In this document: positions 1 to 11,290 of the stretch, piece after piece
Layout: each line of letters begins with the position of its first letter
How positions within the stretch are numbered: position 1 is the stretch's first letter
Assembly: GCA_035936835.1 (NCBI GenBank)
Contig: DASYVT010000150.1
Location: forward strand, 1-39,090
Source of the DNA: Candidatus Methylomirabilota bacterium
Lineage (GTDB): Bacteria > Methylomirabilota > Methylomirabilia > Rokubacteriales > CSP1-6
Direction of reading: 5' to 3'
DNA: 39,090 nucleotides
Notes under the pieces: model-generated
Database searches by the model: none
Seen by the model: only the letters and a program-made list of their open reading frames with translations
What the model was told of the DNA's origin: nothing
Translations under genes and position numbers: made by a program

Positions 1-1
1 G

Positions 2-502
2 GGCCGGTCCCTGCCGCGGTTGTCCACGCAGGACGTCGAGGCGGCGGCGGCCCGCATCGTCCTACCCCTCGGGCGCGGCGAGGGCGAGGGGCTCTACGCG
101 CTCCAGCAGCGGCTGCGCGACGTCATGTGGGAGCAGGTGGGCCTCGTGCGTCAGGCCTCGGGCCTCAAGGCGGCGCTCCGCGAGATCGAGGACATCGGCC
201 AGCGCGCCCCGACCGCGGCCGTGCCGGGCGGGACGATCTACAACCTCGCGTGGCAGGACTGGCTCAACCTCCAGAACCAGGTCGTAGCCGCCTGGCTCAT
301 CACGCGTAGCGCGCTCGAGCGTGCGGAGAGCCGCGGCTCGCACTTCCGGCGCGACTACCCGGAGACCGGCGCCGAGTTGTACAACATCCACGTCGCCGGC
401 GGCGACGCGGCGGGCTTGCGCGTCTGGAAAGAGCCCACGCGGCTCACGCGTCTCGCGCCCGACGGCGCGCGCCAGCCGACAGGCGTCGAGGTCGGGGATT
501 GA
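2..502 (+). CDS. sdhA: Succinate dehydrogenase/fumarate reductase flavoprotein subunit, C-terminal part
   Basis: Only the last ~166 residues are present; the reading frame is open to the left edge, so the true start lies outside the window. The sequence matches the helical and C-terminal domains of complex-II flavoproteins: a helix-rich stretch including LRDVMWEQVGLVR, then SALERAESRGSHFRRDYPE, the conserved segment near the capping arginine. In the holoenzyme this subunit carries FAD and oxidises succinate. It is followed directly by a membrane anchor and an iron-sulfur subunit, which makes the assignment firm. Whether it works as SDH or fumarate reductase cannot be read from this fragment. 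Confidence 0.85.
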   Translation, partial: GRSLPRLSTQDVEAAAARIVLPLGRGEGEGLYALQQRLRDVMWEQVGLVRQASGLKAALREIEDIGQRAPTAAVPGGTIYNLAWQDWLNLQNQVVAAWLITRSALERAESRGSHFRRDYPETGAELYNIHVAGGDAAGLRVWKEPTRLTRLAPDGARQPTGVEVGD

Positions 503-846
503 GCGCGCGGCGCGCCGAGCCGTTCCGTGGCCGGAAGATGCTCACGCGCCGCATGGGCTCCGGCGAGGCGTGGCGGGACACCAAGGTGGGCATGTGGGCG
601 TGGCTGCTCCAGCGCGTCGCGGCGATCGGCCTCGTGGCGGTGATCGCGGCGCACCTGAAGAACCCCTTCGCGCGCCCCGTCCAGGCGGCGCTCCTCGCCC
701 TGGTGCTCTTCCACGGCCTGCTCGGCGTGCGCACCATCCTCCTCGACTTCGGCCTGCCGGCGCGCTGGCACCGGCTCCTCTTCCTGCTGGCGCTCCTGGT
801 CGGCGTGGCGGCCTTCGCGGCCTTCTGGAGGTGGCGATGGTACTGA
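499..846 (+). CDS. Succinate dehydrogenase membrane anchor subunit
   Basis: A small protein of about 100-115 residues with three hydrophobic helices, lying between the flavoprotein and iron-sulfur genes, the position of a complex-II anchor. The motif FHGLLGVRTILLDFG resembles the second helix of SdhD/SdhC proteins, where a histidine ligates haem b and an Asp follows; another histidine is in the first helix (AAHLKN). A TTG at 499 overlaps the upstream stop (TTGA) and has a weak GAGG before it; an in-frame ATG at 538 is an alternative start. Only one anchor is seen here; a second could lie upstream of the flavoprotein, outside the window. Family assignment is by pattern and context. Confidence 0.75.
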   Translation: MSARRAEPFRGRKMLTRRMGSGEAWRDTKVGMWAWLLQRVAAIGLVAVIAAHLKNPFARPVQAALLALVLFHGLLGVRTILLDFGLPARWHRLLFLLALLVGVAAFAAFWRWRWY

Positions 847-1553
847 AGGTCTTCCGCTGGAGCCCGGGCTCGCGCGAGCGCCTGCAGAAGTACTGGGTCA
901 AGGCCCGCCAGGGTATGACGGTCCTCGACGCGCTGGTCGAGCTCCAGCGAAACTCCGATGCGACGCTCGCCTTTCGCTACGCCTGCCGCGTGGGCATGTG
1001 CGGCTCCTGCGCCATGGTCGTCAACGGCCGCGAGCGCTGGGCCTGCCGAACCTTGCTCTCAAATCTCGCGCGCGGGCCGGTGACCGTCCGGCCGCTGTAC
1101 CAGTTCCCCTTGATCCGCGACCTCGTCGTCGACATGGCGCCGATCAAGAACAAGATGCTGGAGATGAAGGCGGTCTTCGTCCCCGGCCGCCGGGCGATGG
1201 ACGGCGACGGGTTCGCCCAGATCGGCTCGCGCACGCGCGAGCGGCGCGCCATCGACGCCGCGATCGAGTGCATCGGCTGCGGCATGTGCGTCTCGGCCTG
1301 CACCATGGTCAGCCACGACCCGAATTTCCCCGGGCCCGCGGCCCTGAACCGCGTCTTCACGCTCCAGCGCGACAGCCGCGACGGGGCTCATGCCGACCGC
1401 AGCCAGGCGGTCCTCGCCGAGGACGTGTTGACGCGCTGTCACGGCCAGGCCAACTGCACCGCCGTTTGTCCCATGGAGATCTCGCCCACGGACTCCATCC
1501 TGGCGCTCAGGCGCCGTGCCGTGCTCCGACTCTTCGGTATCGGCCCCCGCTGA
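837..1553 (+). CDS. sdhB: Succinate dehydrogenase/fumarate reductase iron-sulfur subunit
   Basis: A 238-residue protein with the complete complex-II iron-sulfur layout. The N-terminal ferredoxin domain has CRVGMCGSC plus a downstream Cys (WACRTL) for [2Fe-2S]. The C-terminal domain has CIGCGMCVSAC and CHGQANCTAVCP for the [4Fe-4S] and [3Fe-4S] clusters. It passes electrons from the flavoprotein to the membrane quinone. The ATG at 837 was chosen because a GGAGG lies about 6 nt upstream and homology begins at the first residues; it overlaps the anchor gene by 10 bp. The gene order flavoprotein, anchor, iron-sulfur differs from the second complex-II operon at 9538-12798, and the two iron-sulfur proteins are clearly diverged. 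Confidence 0.92.
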   Translation: MVLKVFRWSPGSRERLQKYWVKARQGMTVLDALVELQRNSDATLAFRYACRVGMCGSCAMVVNGRERWACRTLLSNLARGPVTVRPLYQFPLIRDLVVDMAPIKNKMLEMKAVFVPGRRAMDGDGFAQIGSRTRERRAIDAAIECIGCGMCVSACTMVSHDPNFPGPAALNRVFTLQRDSRDGAHADRSQAVLAEDVLTRCHGQANCTAVCPMEISPTDSILALRRRAVLRLFGIGPR

Positions 1554-1568
1554 CCGCTCACGCAGGGG

Positions 1569-1648
1569 CGGGTAGTGGGTCAGTTTGGCCTTGAATCGTC
1601 GGGCCGCTTGACAGAGAATGCTACGAGTCAAACTGGCCCAGTACCCCG
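1569..1648. repeat. Short inverted-repeat element (left repeat of hydrolase island)
   Basis: CGGGTAGTGGGTCAGTTT at 1569-1586 is repeated in inverted, slightly degenerate form at 1630-1648 (AAACTGGCCCAGTACCCCG). It is also repeated inverted with one mismatch in 18 beyond the hydrolase gene at 2930-2947. A direct repeat CCGCTTGACAG occurs at 1604-1614 and 1646-1656. The arrangement looks like a MITE or insertion-sequence end; no transposase is present. The element's family is not identified. Confidence 0.6.
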
Positions 1649-1649
1649 C

Positions 1650-1677
1650 TTGACAGCGCGTTTGTCGACGCTGTATC
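1650..1677 (+). promoter_or_regulatory. Possible sigma-70 promoter for the hydrolase gene
   Basis: TTGACA at 1650-1655, a 16-bp spacer and TGTATC at 1672-1677 lie about 130 nt before the hydrolase start. The -35 is perfect but the -10 is weak, so this is tentative. The -35 falls in the second copy of the CCGCTTGACAG direct repeat. Confidence 0.35.
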
Positions 1678-1811
1678 GGATGCAAGCGTGGGTCGCTGCA
1701 CCACCTTGGACCGAGGCCGGTGGGACCAGGGCAGTGGAAGCCGTTTGGCCTGAGGAGCGCTTGTGTCTTCCGCGCGCCGGAACCACGTTGTATCGAGAGG
1801 AGAAAACGCAA

Positions 1812-2876
1812 ATGCGAACTAGACAAGGTCGGATCCTCACCGGTCTGATCGCGTCAGTCATTCTCACCGCGGCACCACAGGCGTACTCCGCCGAAGCGAA
1901 GGCGCCTGAGATTGTCATGGAAGAATTCATGGTCCCCGCAGTGGATCCGGGCATCCAGCTCTACGTCAGGAACAAGCGTCCGCAGGGCGTCGAAAAGTTC
2001 GGTGCGGACAAGATCCTGCTGTTCGTTCACGGCTCGACCTATGCGGCCGAAACGACCTTCGATCTCAGGCTCGGCGGCGTCTCCTGGATGGAATACATCG
2101 CCCAGCACGGCTATGATGTGTATCTCGTCGATGTGCGCGGGTATGGTAAGTCCATGCGGCCGCCCGAAATGGATCAGCCCGCAGAGCAGAACCCGCCTAT
2201 CGTGCGTACCGAGACGGCAGTGAAGGATGTTGGCGCGGCGGTCGATTTCATCCTGAAGCGCCGTGGTGTATCCAAGCTCAATCTAATGGGCTGGTCGTGG
2301 GGCACGACCATCATGGGATGGTACACCGCGCAGAACAACGACAAGGTCAACAAGCTGGTGCTTTATGCCCCACGCTGGCTGAGCAACACGCCTTCGCTCA
2401 TCGACAAGGGGGACAAGCTCGGTGCCTACCGCGCGGCGTCAATGGAGTCGGCGAAAGACCGCTGGCTCAAGGGAGTGCCGGAGGACAAGAAGGCGGAACT
2501 TATTCCACAGGGATGGTTCGAGGCGTGGGCAGCCGCCGCGCTAGCGAGCGACCCGGTCGGTTCCAAACGGAACCCGCCAGTGGTCCGCGCGCCCAACGGC
2601 ACGTTGCAGGACACGCGCGAGTACTGGGCCGCGGGCAAGCCGCTCTACGACCCGGCGGAAATTCGCGTGCCGACCTTCCTGATCCACGCGGAATGGGATC
2701 AGGACTTACCGAGCTACATGCTGTACGCCTACTTCGCCAAACTCACGAATGCGCCGTACAAGCGCTATGTGGAGATTGGCGAGGGCACACACACGGTGAT
2801 GCTGGAAAAGAACCGCATGCAGCTGTTCCTCGAAGTGCAGCTGTTTTTGGATGAGCGGTTCAAGCCCGCGGAATGA
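1812..2876 (+). CDS. Exported alpha/beta-hydrolase fold protein
   Basis: A 354-residue protein with a Sec signal peptide (MRTRQGR, a hydrophobic run, then a likely cleavage after AYSA). The alpha/beta-hydrolase core is intact: oxyanion region LLFVHGS, nucleophile elbow GWSWG with Ser162, acid in the EWDQDLPS segment (Asp296 or Asp298) and His327 in GTHTVML. The substrate is unknown. ATG 1812 is preceded by AGGAG at good spacing. The gene interrupts the TCA cluster, is bracketed by inverted repeats at 1569-1586 and 2930-2947, and looks less GC-biased in third positions than its neighbours. Acquisition by insertion is therefore likely but not proven. Confidence 0.88.
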   Translation: MRTRQGRILTGLIASVILTAAPQAYSAEAKAPEIVMEEFMVPAVDPGIQLYVRNKRPQGVEKFGADKILLFVHGSTYAAETTFDLRLGGVSWMEYIAQHGYDVYLVDVRGYGKSMRPPEMDQPAEQNPPIVRTETAVKDVGAAVDFILKRRGVSKLNLMGWSWGTTIMGWYTAQNNDKVNKLVLYAPRWLSNTPSLIDKGDKLGAYRAASMESAKDRWLKGVPEDKKAELIPQGWFEAWAAAALASDPVGSKRNPPVVRAPNGTLQDTREYWAAGKPLYDPAEIRVPTFLIHAEWDQDLPSYMLYAYFAKLTNAPYKRYVEIGEGTHTVMLEKNRMQLFLEVQLFLDERFKPAE

Positions 2877-2929
2877 AGGGGGCGCCGTGCGAGGGGCTCG
2901 CGGGCGGCCCGGAATGAGGGGCAGGGGTA

Positions 2930-2947
2930 AAACTGACCCGCTACCCG
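2930..2947. repeat. Right inverted repeat flanking the hydrolase gene
   Basis: AAACTGACCCGCTACCCG is the reverse complement, with one mismatch in 18, of the copy at 1569-1586. Together they bracket a 1379-bp segment containing only the hydrolase gene. CGCAG occurs just outside both ends (1561-1565 and 2952-2956), a possible but unconvincing target duplication because it does not directly abut the repeats. Confidence 0.6.
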
Positions 2948-2960
2948 GTGGCGCAGTCCC

Positions 2961-2989
2961 TTGACCTGTCAGGAGCGCCATGTTACGTT
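2961..2989 (+). promoter_or_regulatory. Probable promoter of the aconitase operon
   Basis: TTGACC at 2961-2966, a 17-bp spacer and an extended -10 (TG at 2981-2982, then TACGTT at 2984-2989) lie about 100 nt before the aconitase start. The same extended -10 form TGnTACGTT occurs before the HtrA gene at 25742-25750. No other promoter was noticed before 9538, so acn, icd, mdh and fumarase may be one transcript. Confidence 0.5.
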
Positions 2990-3091
2990 TCGTGTGAACT
3001 GAACCCGTCGCCTCCTGCCTCGAATGGGTGGGAGGCGATACGTCTGTGTACGCTCGTCATTTCGGATACTTGACCGTCGAGGAGGCCCGCC

Positions 3092-5338
3092 ATGGCGGTT
3101 GACCAGATCAAGCGCCTCTATGCATCCATGCCGGCCACGCTGGACAAGGCGAGGAAACGCTTCGGGCGGGCGCTCACTCTCGCCGAGAAGATCCTGGTCG
3201 CCCACGCCGACAACTTCGACACGCAGGAGTGGAGCCGCGGCAAGGCCCAGCTCCGCCTGCGCGTCGATCGCGTCTCGCTGCAGGACGCCACCGGACAGAT
3301 GGCGCTGCTCCAGTTTATGCAGGCGGGGAAGAAGCAGGTGGCGGTGCCGAGCACGGTGCACTGCGACCACCTGATCCGGGCGCAGAGCGGCGCCTCGGAG
3401 GACACGAAGCGCGCTGTCACGGAGAACAACGAGGTCTACGAGTTCCTCCACTCCGCCTCGCGGAAGTACGGCATCGGCTTCTGGAAGCCCGGCGCCGGCA
3501 TCATCCACCAGGTGGTCCTCGAGAACTACGCCTTCCCGGGCGGCCTCATGATCGGCGCGGACTCCCACACGCCCAATGGCGGCGGCCTCGGCATGGTCGC
3601 CATCGGGGTCGGGGGCGCCGACTGCGGCGAGGCGATGGCGGGTCTCGCGTGGGAGGTGCTCGACCCGAAGCTGATCGGCGTGCGCCTGACCGGTAAGCTC
3701 TCGGGCTGGACGTCGGCCAAGGACGTGATCACGCACCTCCTGGGCGTGCTCACCGTCAAGGGCGGCACCAACAAGATCGTCGAATACTTCGGCCCCGGGG
3801 CCGAATCCATCAGCGCGACCGGCAAGGGCACCATCTGCAACATGGGGGCCGAGCTGGGGGCAACCACCTCGCTCTTCCAGTTCGACGACCGGATGGCCGC
3901 GTACCTCCGCGCCACCGACCGAGCGGACATCGCGAAGCTCGCCGAGCAGCACCGGGCGCATCTCGTCGCCGACCCCGAGGTGCTCGCGGATCCCAAGAAG
4001 CACTACGACGAGATCGTCGAGATCGATCTCTCCGAGCTCGAGCCCACCATCGTGGGACCGCACTCGCCCGACCGCGCGCGGCCCGTCTCGAAGCTCGCGG
4101 CGGAGGTCAAGAAGGAGGGGTGGCCCGTGCAGATCAAGGCCGCCCTCATCGGCTCCTGCACCAACTCCTCCTACGAGGACATGAAGCGCGCGGCGCACGT
4201 CGCCATGCAGGCCTCCAAGGCGGGGCTCAAGGCCAAGACGCCCTTCCTCGTCACGCCGGGGTCGGAGCGCATCTACCAGACCATCAAGCGCGACGGCATC
4301 ATGGCGACCTTCGAGCAGGTCGGCGGCACCGTGCTGGCCAATGCGTGCGGCCCGTGCATCGGCCAGTGGAAGCGCGCCGACGTGGGCAAGGACGAGACGA
4401 ATGTGATCGTCTCCTCGTTCAACCGAAACTTCCCCGGGCGAAACGACGGCAGCGCGGCGACGCTCTCCTTCCTGACCAGTCCCGAGATCGTCACGGCGAT
4501 GGCCTTTGCGGGCACGCTCGAGTTCGACCCGGTGCACGGGACCATCCCCGGGCCCGACGGCAAGGCGTTCCGCTTCACGGCGCCGGAGAGCGAAGAGCTT
4601 CCGAAGGCCGGCTTCGCCAAGGGCGAAGAAGGCTACGAGGCGCCGGCCGCCGACGGCGACAGCGTCGTGGTCGCGGTGGCGCCCAACAGCGAGCGGATCC
4701 AACTCCTCCAGCCCTTCCCGCTCTGGGACGGCAACGACTTCGACGCTCTGCCGATCCTGGTCAAGACGAAGGGCAAGACCACGACCGACCACATTTCTCC
4801 GGCGGGCGCCTGGCTCCTGGTCCGCGGTCACCTCGACAGGATCAGCGACAACATGTTCCTGGGCGCCGTCAACGCCTTCACCGGAGAGACGGGCAGGGGC
4901 GCGAATCCCCTCACGGGGGAGAAGGGCCAGAACTTCTCGAAGATCGCGCGCGAGCTCAAGGCCAAGGGCATGGGTTGGGCCGTGATCGGCGACGAGAACT
5001 ACGGCGAGGGTTCGAGCCGCGAGCACGCCGCGATGTCGCCGCGCTACCTGGGCTGCAAGGTCGTCATCGTCCGGAGCTTCGCCAGGATCGCCGAGACCAA
5101 TCTCAAGAAGCAGGGCATCCTGCCCCTGACCTTCTCGAAGACTTCCGACTACGACCTCATCGACCAGGACGACCGCGTGAGCGTCACGGGGCTCGCGCAT
5201 CTCGCCCCCGGCAAGCCCGTCACGGTCGCCATCACGAAGCCCGGCGGCAAGAGCGTCACCATCCAGTGCCTGCACAGCCTGACCGACGAGCAGATCGGGT
5301 GGTTCAAGGCGGGTTCCGCCCTGAACGCGCTCAGATAA
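3092..5338 (+). CDS. acn: Aconitate hydratase (mitochondrial-type)
   Basis: A 748-residue aconitase that interconverts citrate and isocitrate in the TCA cycle. The [4Fe-4S] ligands are visible: Cys356 in GSCTNSS and Cys419/Cys422 in [10 protein letters not shown]. Further signatures are the substrate-binding Arg in [12 protein letters not shown], the catalytic Ser in EGSSREHAA of the C-terminal swivel domain, and HCDHLI and [10 protein letters not shown] near the N terminus. The length and the '[14 protein letters not shown]' start resemble mitochondrial-type aconitases more than the ~890-residue AcnA or AcnB. ATG 3092 has GAGGAGG 6 nt upstream. The isocitrate dehydrogenase gene follows 22 bp later. 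Confidence 0.96.
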   Translation: MAVDQIKRLYASMPATLDKARKRFGRALTLAEKILVAHADNFDTQEWSRGKAQLRLRVDRVSLQDATGQMALLQFMQAGKKQVAVPSTVHCDHLIRAQSGASEDTKRAVTENNEVYEFLHSASRKYGIGFWKPGAGIIHQVVLENYAFPGGLMIGADSHTPNGGGLGMVAIGVGGADCGEAMAGLAWEVLDPKLIGVRLTGKLSGWTSAKDVITHLLGVLTVKGGTNKIVEYFGPGAESISATGKGTICNMGAELGATTSLFQFDDRMAAYLRATDRADIAKLAEQHRAHLVADPEVLADPKKHYDEIVEIDLSELEPTIVGPHSPDRARPVSKLAAEVKKEGWPVQIKAALIGSCTNSSYEDMKRAAHVAMQASKAGLKAKTPFLVTPGSERIYQTIKRDGIMATFEQVGGTVLANACGPCIGQWKRADVGKDETNVIVSSFNRNFPGRNDGSAATLSFLTSPEIVTAMAFAGTLEFDPVHGTIPGPDGKAFRFTAPESEELPKAGFAKGEEGYEAPAADGDSVVVAVAPNSERIQLLQPFPLWDGNDFDALPILVKTKGKTTTDHISPAGAWLLVRGHLDRISDNMFLGAVNAFTGETGRGANPLTGEKGQNFSKIARELKAKGMGWAVIGDENYGEGSSREHAAMSPRYLGCKVVIVRSFARIAETNLKKQGILPLTFSKTSDYDLIDQDDRVSVTGLAHLAPGKPVTVAITKPGGKSVTIQCLHSLTDEQIGWFKAGSALNALR

Positions 5339-5360
5339 CTTCCCGCAAGGAGACGAGAGC

Positions 5361-7572
<2,212 letters not shown>

Positions 7573-7586
7573 ACGAGGAGAAGGTC

Positions 7587-8129
7587 ATGGCGAAGTCCAA
7601 GGCGCGGAAGAAGGCACCCCGACCGGCCAAGGCGCCGACAAAGGCCGCACGGCGCATCAAGGCCATCCCCGATGGCTACCACACACTCACCCCGGGCTTT
7701 TGTGTCCGCGGCGCCGTCCAGGCGGCCGACTTCTACAAGCGGGCCTTCGGCGCCAAGGAACGGATGCGGTTGATGAAGCCGGACGGGACCACCCTCGCGC
7801 ACGCCGAGCTCATGATCGGCGATTCGGTGTTCATGCTCGGCGAGGAGGATCCCGCCATGGGCGCCCGGTCGGCGCAGACCATCGGCGGCTCGCCCGTGAA
7901 TTTTTACGTCTACGTTCCGAACGTGGACGCCGCGGTCCAGCGGGCGCTGACGGCCGGCGCGAAGGCCGTCATGCCCGTGACCGACATGTTCTGGGGTGAC
8001 AGGATCGGCGGTGTCGAGGACCCGTACGGCCAGAAGTGGACGCTGGCGACCCACAAGGAGGACGTCGCGCCACGCGAGATGCAGAAGCGGTCGCAGGCCT
8101 TCTACGCGCAGGCCGCCGGCTCACACTGA
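7587..8129 (+). CDS. VOC-family (PhnB/glyoxalase-like) protein
   Basis: A 180-residue protein. Residues ~1-27 are a Lys/Ala/Pro-rich basic tail (AKSKARKKAPRPAKAPTKAA). The rest is a vicinal-oxygen-chelate fold of the PhnB type: 'TPGFCVRGAVQAADFYKRAFGAKE', FMLGEEDP, FYVYVPNVDAAVQRA, and WGDRIGGVEDPYGQKWTLATH. Start ATG 7587 follows GAGGAGAAGG. It sits between malate dehydrogenase (14-bp gap) and fumarase (10-bp gap) in the same direction, so it is cotranscribed with TCA genes. A role in the cycle is not evident; substrate and metal are unknown. Confidence 0.88.
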   Translation: MAKSKARKKAPRPAKAPTKAARRIKAIPDGYHTLTPGFCVRGAVQAADFYKRAFGAKERMRLMKPDGTTLAHAELMIGDSVFMLGEEDPAMGARSAQTIGGSPVNFYVYVPNVDAAVQRALTAGAKAVMPVTDMFWGDRIGGVEDPYGQKWTLATHKEDVAPREMQKRSQAFYAQAAGSH

Positions 8130-8139
8130 CGAAGGGCCC

Positions 8140-8982
8140 ATGCGCGAGATCCACGCATCCGCCATCACCGACGCGGTCAAGAAGCTCTGCATCGAGGCGA
8201 ACTACGCCCTCGAGCCCGACATGCTCCGCGCCTTCGACCGGGCGCTCGGGACCGAGCGCTCGCCGGCCGGCAAGCACGTGCTTCAGATCCTGAAGGACAA
8301 CGCCGAGCTGGCGCGGACCAAGAAGATCCCCTACTGCCAGGACACCGGCACCGCCATCTGCTTCGTCGAGCTGGGGCAGGACGTGCACGTGACGGGCGGC
8401 GGCCTTGCGGACGCGATCAACGAGGGAGTCAGGCGGGGCTACACCGAAGGCTATCTCCGCGCCTCGATCGTCCGCTCGCCGTTCGACCGCGTCAACACCG
8501 GGGACAACACGCCGGCGGTTCTCCACGTCGAGGTCGTGGCGGGCGCGACGATGAAAATTCAGATCATGGCCAAGGGCGGCGGGTGCGAGAACCGCTCCAA
8601 GTTCAAGATGCTCACCCCCGCCGATGGCGTGGACGGCGTCAAGGAATGGATCCTCGAGTGCATCAAGACGGCGGGGCCCGACGCATGCCCGCCGCTCATC
8701 GCCGGTGTCGGCGTGGGCGGCAGCTTCGAGAAGGCGGCGATCCTGTCCAAGAAGGCCCTCTTCCGCGAGCTCGGCACTGCCAACCCCGACCCGGTCGTGG
8801 ACGCGATCGAGAAGGACGTGCTCGAGCGGGCCAACAGGCTCGGCATCGGCCCGCAGGGCTATGGCGGCGACACCACGGCCTTCGGCGTCCACATCCTGAC
8901 GTATCCCTGCCACATCACGAGCCTTCCCGTCGCCGTGACGATCGAATGCCACGCCCACCGCCACAAAGAGGTGACGCTGTGA
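8140..8982 (+). CDS. fumA: Fumarate hydratase class I, alpha subunit
   Basis: A 280-residue N-terminal half of a two-subunit, [4Fe-4S] class I fumarase, which hydrates fumarate to malate. Cluster-ligand candidates are the Cys in IPYCQDTGTA, the Cys in KGGGCENRSKF and the Cys in TIECHAHRH. GVGVGGSFEKAA and GPQGYGGDTTAFGVH are family signatures. The ATG at 8140 was chosen because homology starts at REIHASAITDAV. The stop overlaps the beta-subunit GTG start by 4 bp (GTGA), implying translational coupling. L(+)-tartrate dehydratase is a related alternative, but the TCA context favours fumarase. Confidence 0.93.
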   Translation: MREIHASAITDAVKKLCIEANYALEPDMLRAFDRALGTERSPAGKHVLQILKDNAELARTKKIPYCQDTGTAICFVELGQDVHVTGGGLADAINEGVRRGYTEGYLRASIVRSPFDRVNTGDNTPAVLHVEVVAGATMKIQIMAKGGGCENRSKFKMLTPADGVDGVKEWILECIKTAGPDACPPLIAGVGVGGSFEKAAILSKKALFRELGTANPDPVVDAIEKDVLERANRLGIGPQGYGGDTTAFGVHILTYPCHITSLPVAVTIECHAHRHKEVTL

Positions 8983-9548
8983 TCTCGACGGCGCTCGACG
9001 GGGTCAAGGAGGTCACGCCGCCGCTCAGCGCCGCCGACGTCGAGTTGCTCAAGGCCGGCGACCGCGTCCGGATCACCGGAGTGCTCTACACGGCGCGCGA
9101 CGCTGCTCACGGGCGTCTGCTGCCGCTCATGGACGCGGGCAAGCCGCTGCCGTTCGACGTCAAGGGGCAGATCATCTACTACACGGGCCCGTCGCCGGCG
9201 CGGCCGGGCCACGTCGTCGGCTCCATCGGGCCGACCACCGGCGGCCGCATGGACAAGTACACGCCCAAGCTCCTGGCGCTGGGGCTCAAGGGGACCATCG
9301 GCAAGGGCGCGCGCTCCCAGCCGGTCAAGGACGCCCTCCGCCAGCACAAGGGGGTGTACTTCGGCGCCATCGGCGGCGCGGGTGCGGTACTATCCGCCTT
9401 CGTGAAGAAGCTCGAGGTCGTGGCCTACGAGGACCTCGGTACCGAGGCCATCCGGCGACTCGAGGTCGAGAGCTTCCCCGTCATCGTCGTCAACGACTGC
9501 CACGGCGGCGACCTCTACGAGGAAGGAATGACGCAATATGCCCGGTAA
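8979..9548 (+). CDS. fumB: Fumarate hydratase class I, beta subunit
   Basis: A 189-residue C-terminal half of class I fumarase. Recognisable segments are [44 protein letters not shown] with the GRMD motif, GTIGKG, and FGAIGGAGA followed by the terminal [10 protein letters not shown]. It starts at GTG 8979 within GTGA, overlapping the alpha-subunit stop. Its 3' end overlaps the next gene's ATG by 11 bp, so fumarase and the FrdABCD-like genes are translationally linked. Alpha and beta subunits together form one active site around the iron-sulfur cluster. Confidence 0.93.
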   Translation: MISTALDGVKEVTPPLSAADVELLKAGDRVRITGVLYTARDAAHGRLLPLMDAGKPLPFDVKGQIIYYTGPSPARPGHVVGSIGPTTGGRMDKYTPKLLALGLKGTIGKGARSQPVKDALRQHKGVYFGAIGGAGAVLSAFVKKLEVVAYEDLGTEAIRRLEVESFPVIVVNDCHGGDLYEEGMTQYAR

Positions 9549-11280
9549 CGACGCGTACCAACACGACGTGCTGGTGATCGGGGGGGGCGGGGCCGGGCTC
9601 CGGGCGGCCATCGCCGCGGCGGAGGAGTCGGGGCGGCTCTCCATCGCGGTCCTCTCGAAGGTGTATCCGATGCGGAGCCACACCGTGTCCGCCGAGGGCG
9701 GGACCGCGGCAGTCATGCGCGAGAACGACAGCCTCGACATGCACGCGAAGGACACGATCTTCGGGAGCGATTTCCTGGCCGACCAGGACGTCGTGGAGGC
9801 CTTCGTGAAGGAGGCGCCGGGCGAAGTGATCCAGCTCGAGCACTGGGGCTGCCCGTGGAGCCGTGACCCCGACGGCCGCGTCAGCGTCCGCCCCTTCGGC
9901 GGCATGACCGTGAACCGGACCCTCTACGCAGCCGACAAGACCGGGTTCCATATGCTCCATGCGCTGTTCCAAACATCCCTCAAGTACGACAAGATCGTGC
10001 GCTACGACGAGTGGTTCGCTACCTCGCTGCTCGTGGAAGACGGCCGGGTGTGCGGGGTTGTGGCTCTCAACGTCCACGACGGCACGGTCAGGGCCATCAC
10101 GGCCAAGGCGGTCATCATCTGCACCGGCGGCGCGGGGCGCATCTTTTCCTTCACCACCAACGCCGCGATCAAGACGGGCGACGGCATGGCGCTCGCCTAC
10201 CGGGCCGGCGCCCCGCTGAAGGACATGGAGTTCATGCAGTACCATCCGACAGGGCTTCCCGGCACCGGCATCCTCATCACCGAGGCGTCCCGCGGCGAGG
10301 GCGGCCACCTGAAGAACAAGGACGGCTATCGGTATCTTCAGGACTACGGGCTGGGTCCCCCGACCGACAAGCCGGTCCACCGCAAGATGGAACTGGGGCC
10401 CCGCGATATCCTGTCCCGCTGCCACATCCAGGAGCACCAGAAGGGGCGGACCTTCGAGGGTCCCTACGGGCACTACGTCCACCTGGACCTCCGGCACCTC
10501 GGAGAGAAGCTGATCGACAAGAATCTCCCCTTCGTCCGCGAGCTGGTGAAGGATTACGTGGGGATCGATCCCGTCTACGAGCCGATCCCCGTCCGCCCGG
10601 TGATCCACTACACCATGGGCGGGATTTCGACCGACATCGACGCCAAGACGCGGCTGGAGGGTCTCTACGCGGCCGGGGAGGCGGCGTGCGTCTCCATGAA
10701 CGGCGCCAACCGGCTCGGCTCCAACTCGCTGACCGAGTTGCTCGTGTTCGGCGCTCGCGCCGGCCGGGCGGCCGCCCGGCACGCGCTGGAGCGGCCGGCC
10801 GTCAGCTCGAATCCCGTTGCGCACCTGGTGAGCGACGAACGGAAGCGTCTCGATACGCGGTTCCTGAGAGCCGACGGGCGAGAGCGGATCGCCGACATCC
10901 GGGACGAGATGCGGAAGGCCATGGAGGACGGCTGCGGTATCTACCGCGAAAAGGCGACGATGGCGCAGACCTGCGACACCTTGCGCCGGCTCCGCGAGCG
11001 CTTCGGCCGCATCGGCCTCATGGACCGCGACGCGGTCTTCAACACCGAGCTGATCGCGGCGCTGGAGCTCGAGTGCATGCTGGACGTGGCCGCGGCGGTC
11101 GCCCACTCGGCGCTGGCGCGCGAGGAGTCGAGGGGAGCGCATACCCGCACCGACTTCCCCAAGCGCGACGACGCGCGCTTTCTCAAGCACTCGCTCGCCT
11201 ACCGGACGCCCGACGGCCCGCGCGTCGAGTACCTGCCGGTCACGATCACCCGGTGGCCCCCCGAGGAACGGAAGTATTAA
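9538..11280 (+). CDS. frdA: Fumarate reductase/succinate dehydrogenase flavoprotein subunit (second copy)
   Basis: A complete 580-residue complex-II flavoprotein. The FAD dinucleotide fold is [17 protein letters not shown]. The His for covalent 8-alpha-histidyl FAD is in [10 protein letters not shown]. The catalytic Arg lies in [10 protein letters not shown], and further active-site motifs are [17 protein letters not shown] and [10 protein letters not shown]. It converts fumarate and succinate. It heads an A-B-C-D gene order like E. coli frdABCD and overlaps the fumarase beta gene by 11 bp. Direction of function in vivo cannot be decided from sequence, but the neighbouring anchors are of fumarate-reductase type. 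Confidence 0.94.
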   Translation: MPGNDAYQHDVLVIGGGGAGLRAAIAAAEESGRLSIAVLSKVYPMRSHTVSAEGGTAAVMRENDSLDMHAKDTIFGSDFLADQDVVEAFVKEAPGEVIQLEHWGCPWSRDPDGRVSVRPFGGMTVNRTLYAADKTGFHMLHALFQTSLKYDKIVRYDEWFATSLLVEDGRVCGVVALNVHDGTVRAITAKAVIICTGGAGRIFSFTTNAAIKTGDGMALAYRAGAPLKDMEFMQYHPTGLPGTGILITEASRGEGGHLKNKDGYRYLQDYGLGPPTDKPVHRKMELGPRDILSRCHIQEHQKGRTFEGPYGHYVHLDLRHLGEKLIDKNLPFVRELVKDYVGIDPVYEPIPVRPVIHYTMGGISTDIDAKTRLEGLYAAGEAACVSMNGANRLGSNSLTELLVFGARAGRAAARHALERPAVSSNPVAHLVSDERKRLDTRFLRADGRERIADIRDEMRKAMEDGCGIYREKATMAQTCDTLRRLRERFGRIGLMDRDAVFNTELIAALELECMLDVAAAVAHSALAREESRGAHTRTDFPKRDDARFLKHSLAYRTPDGPRVEYLPVTITRWPPEERKY

Positions 11281-11290
11281 AGGAGGAGCG

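Noticed and set aside
1561-2956. CGCAG at both sides of the hydrolase island as a target-site duplication
   Set aside because: The five bases do not directly abut the inverted repeats, and five-base matches are common by chance.
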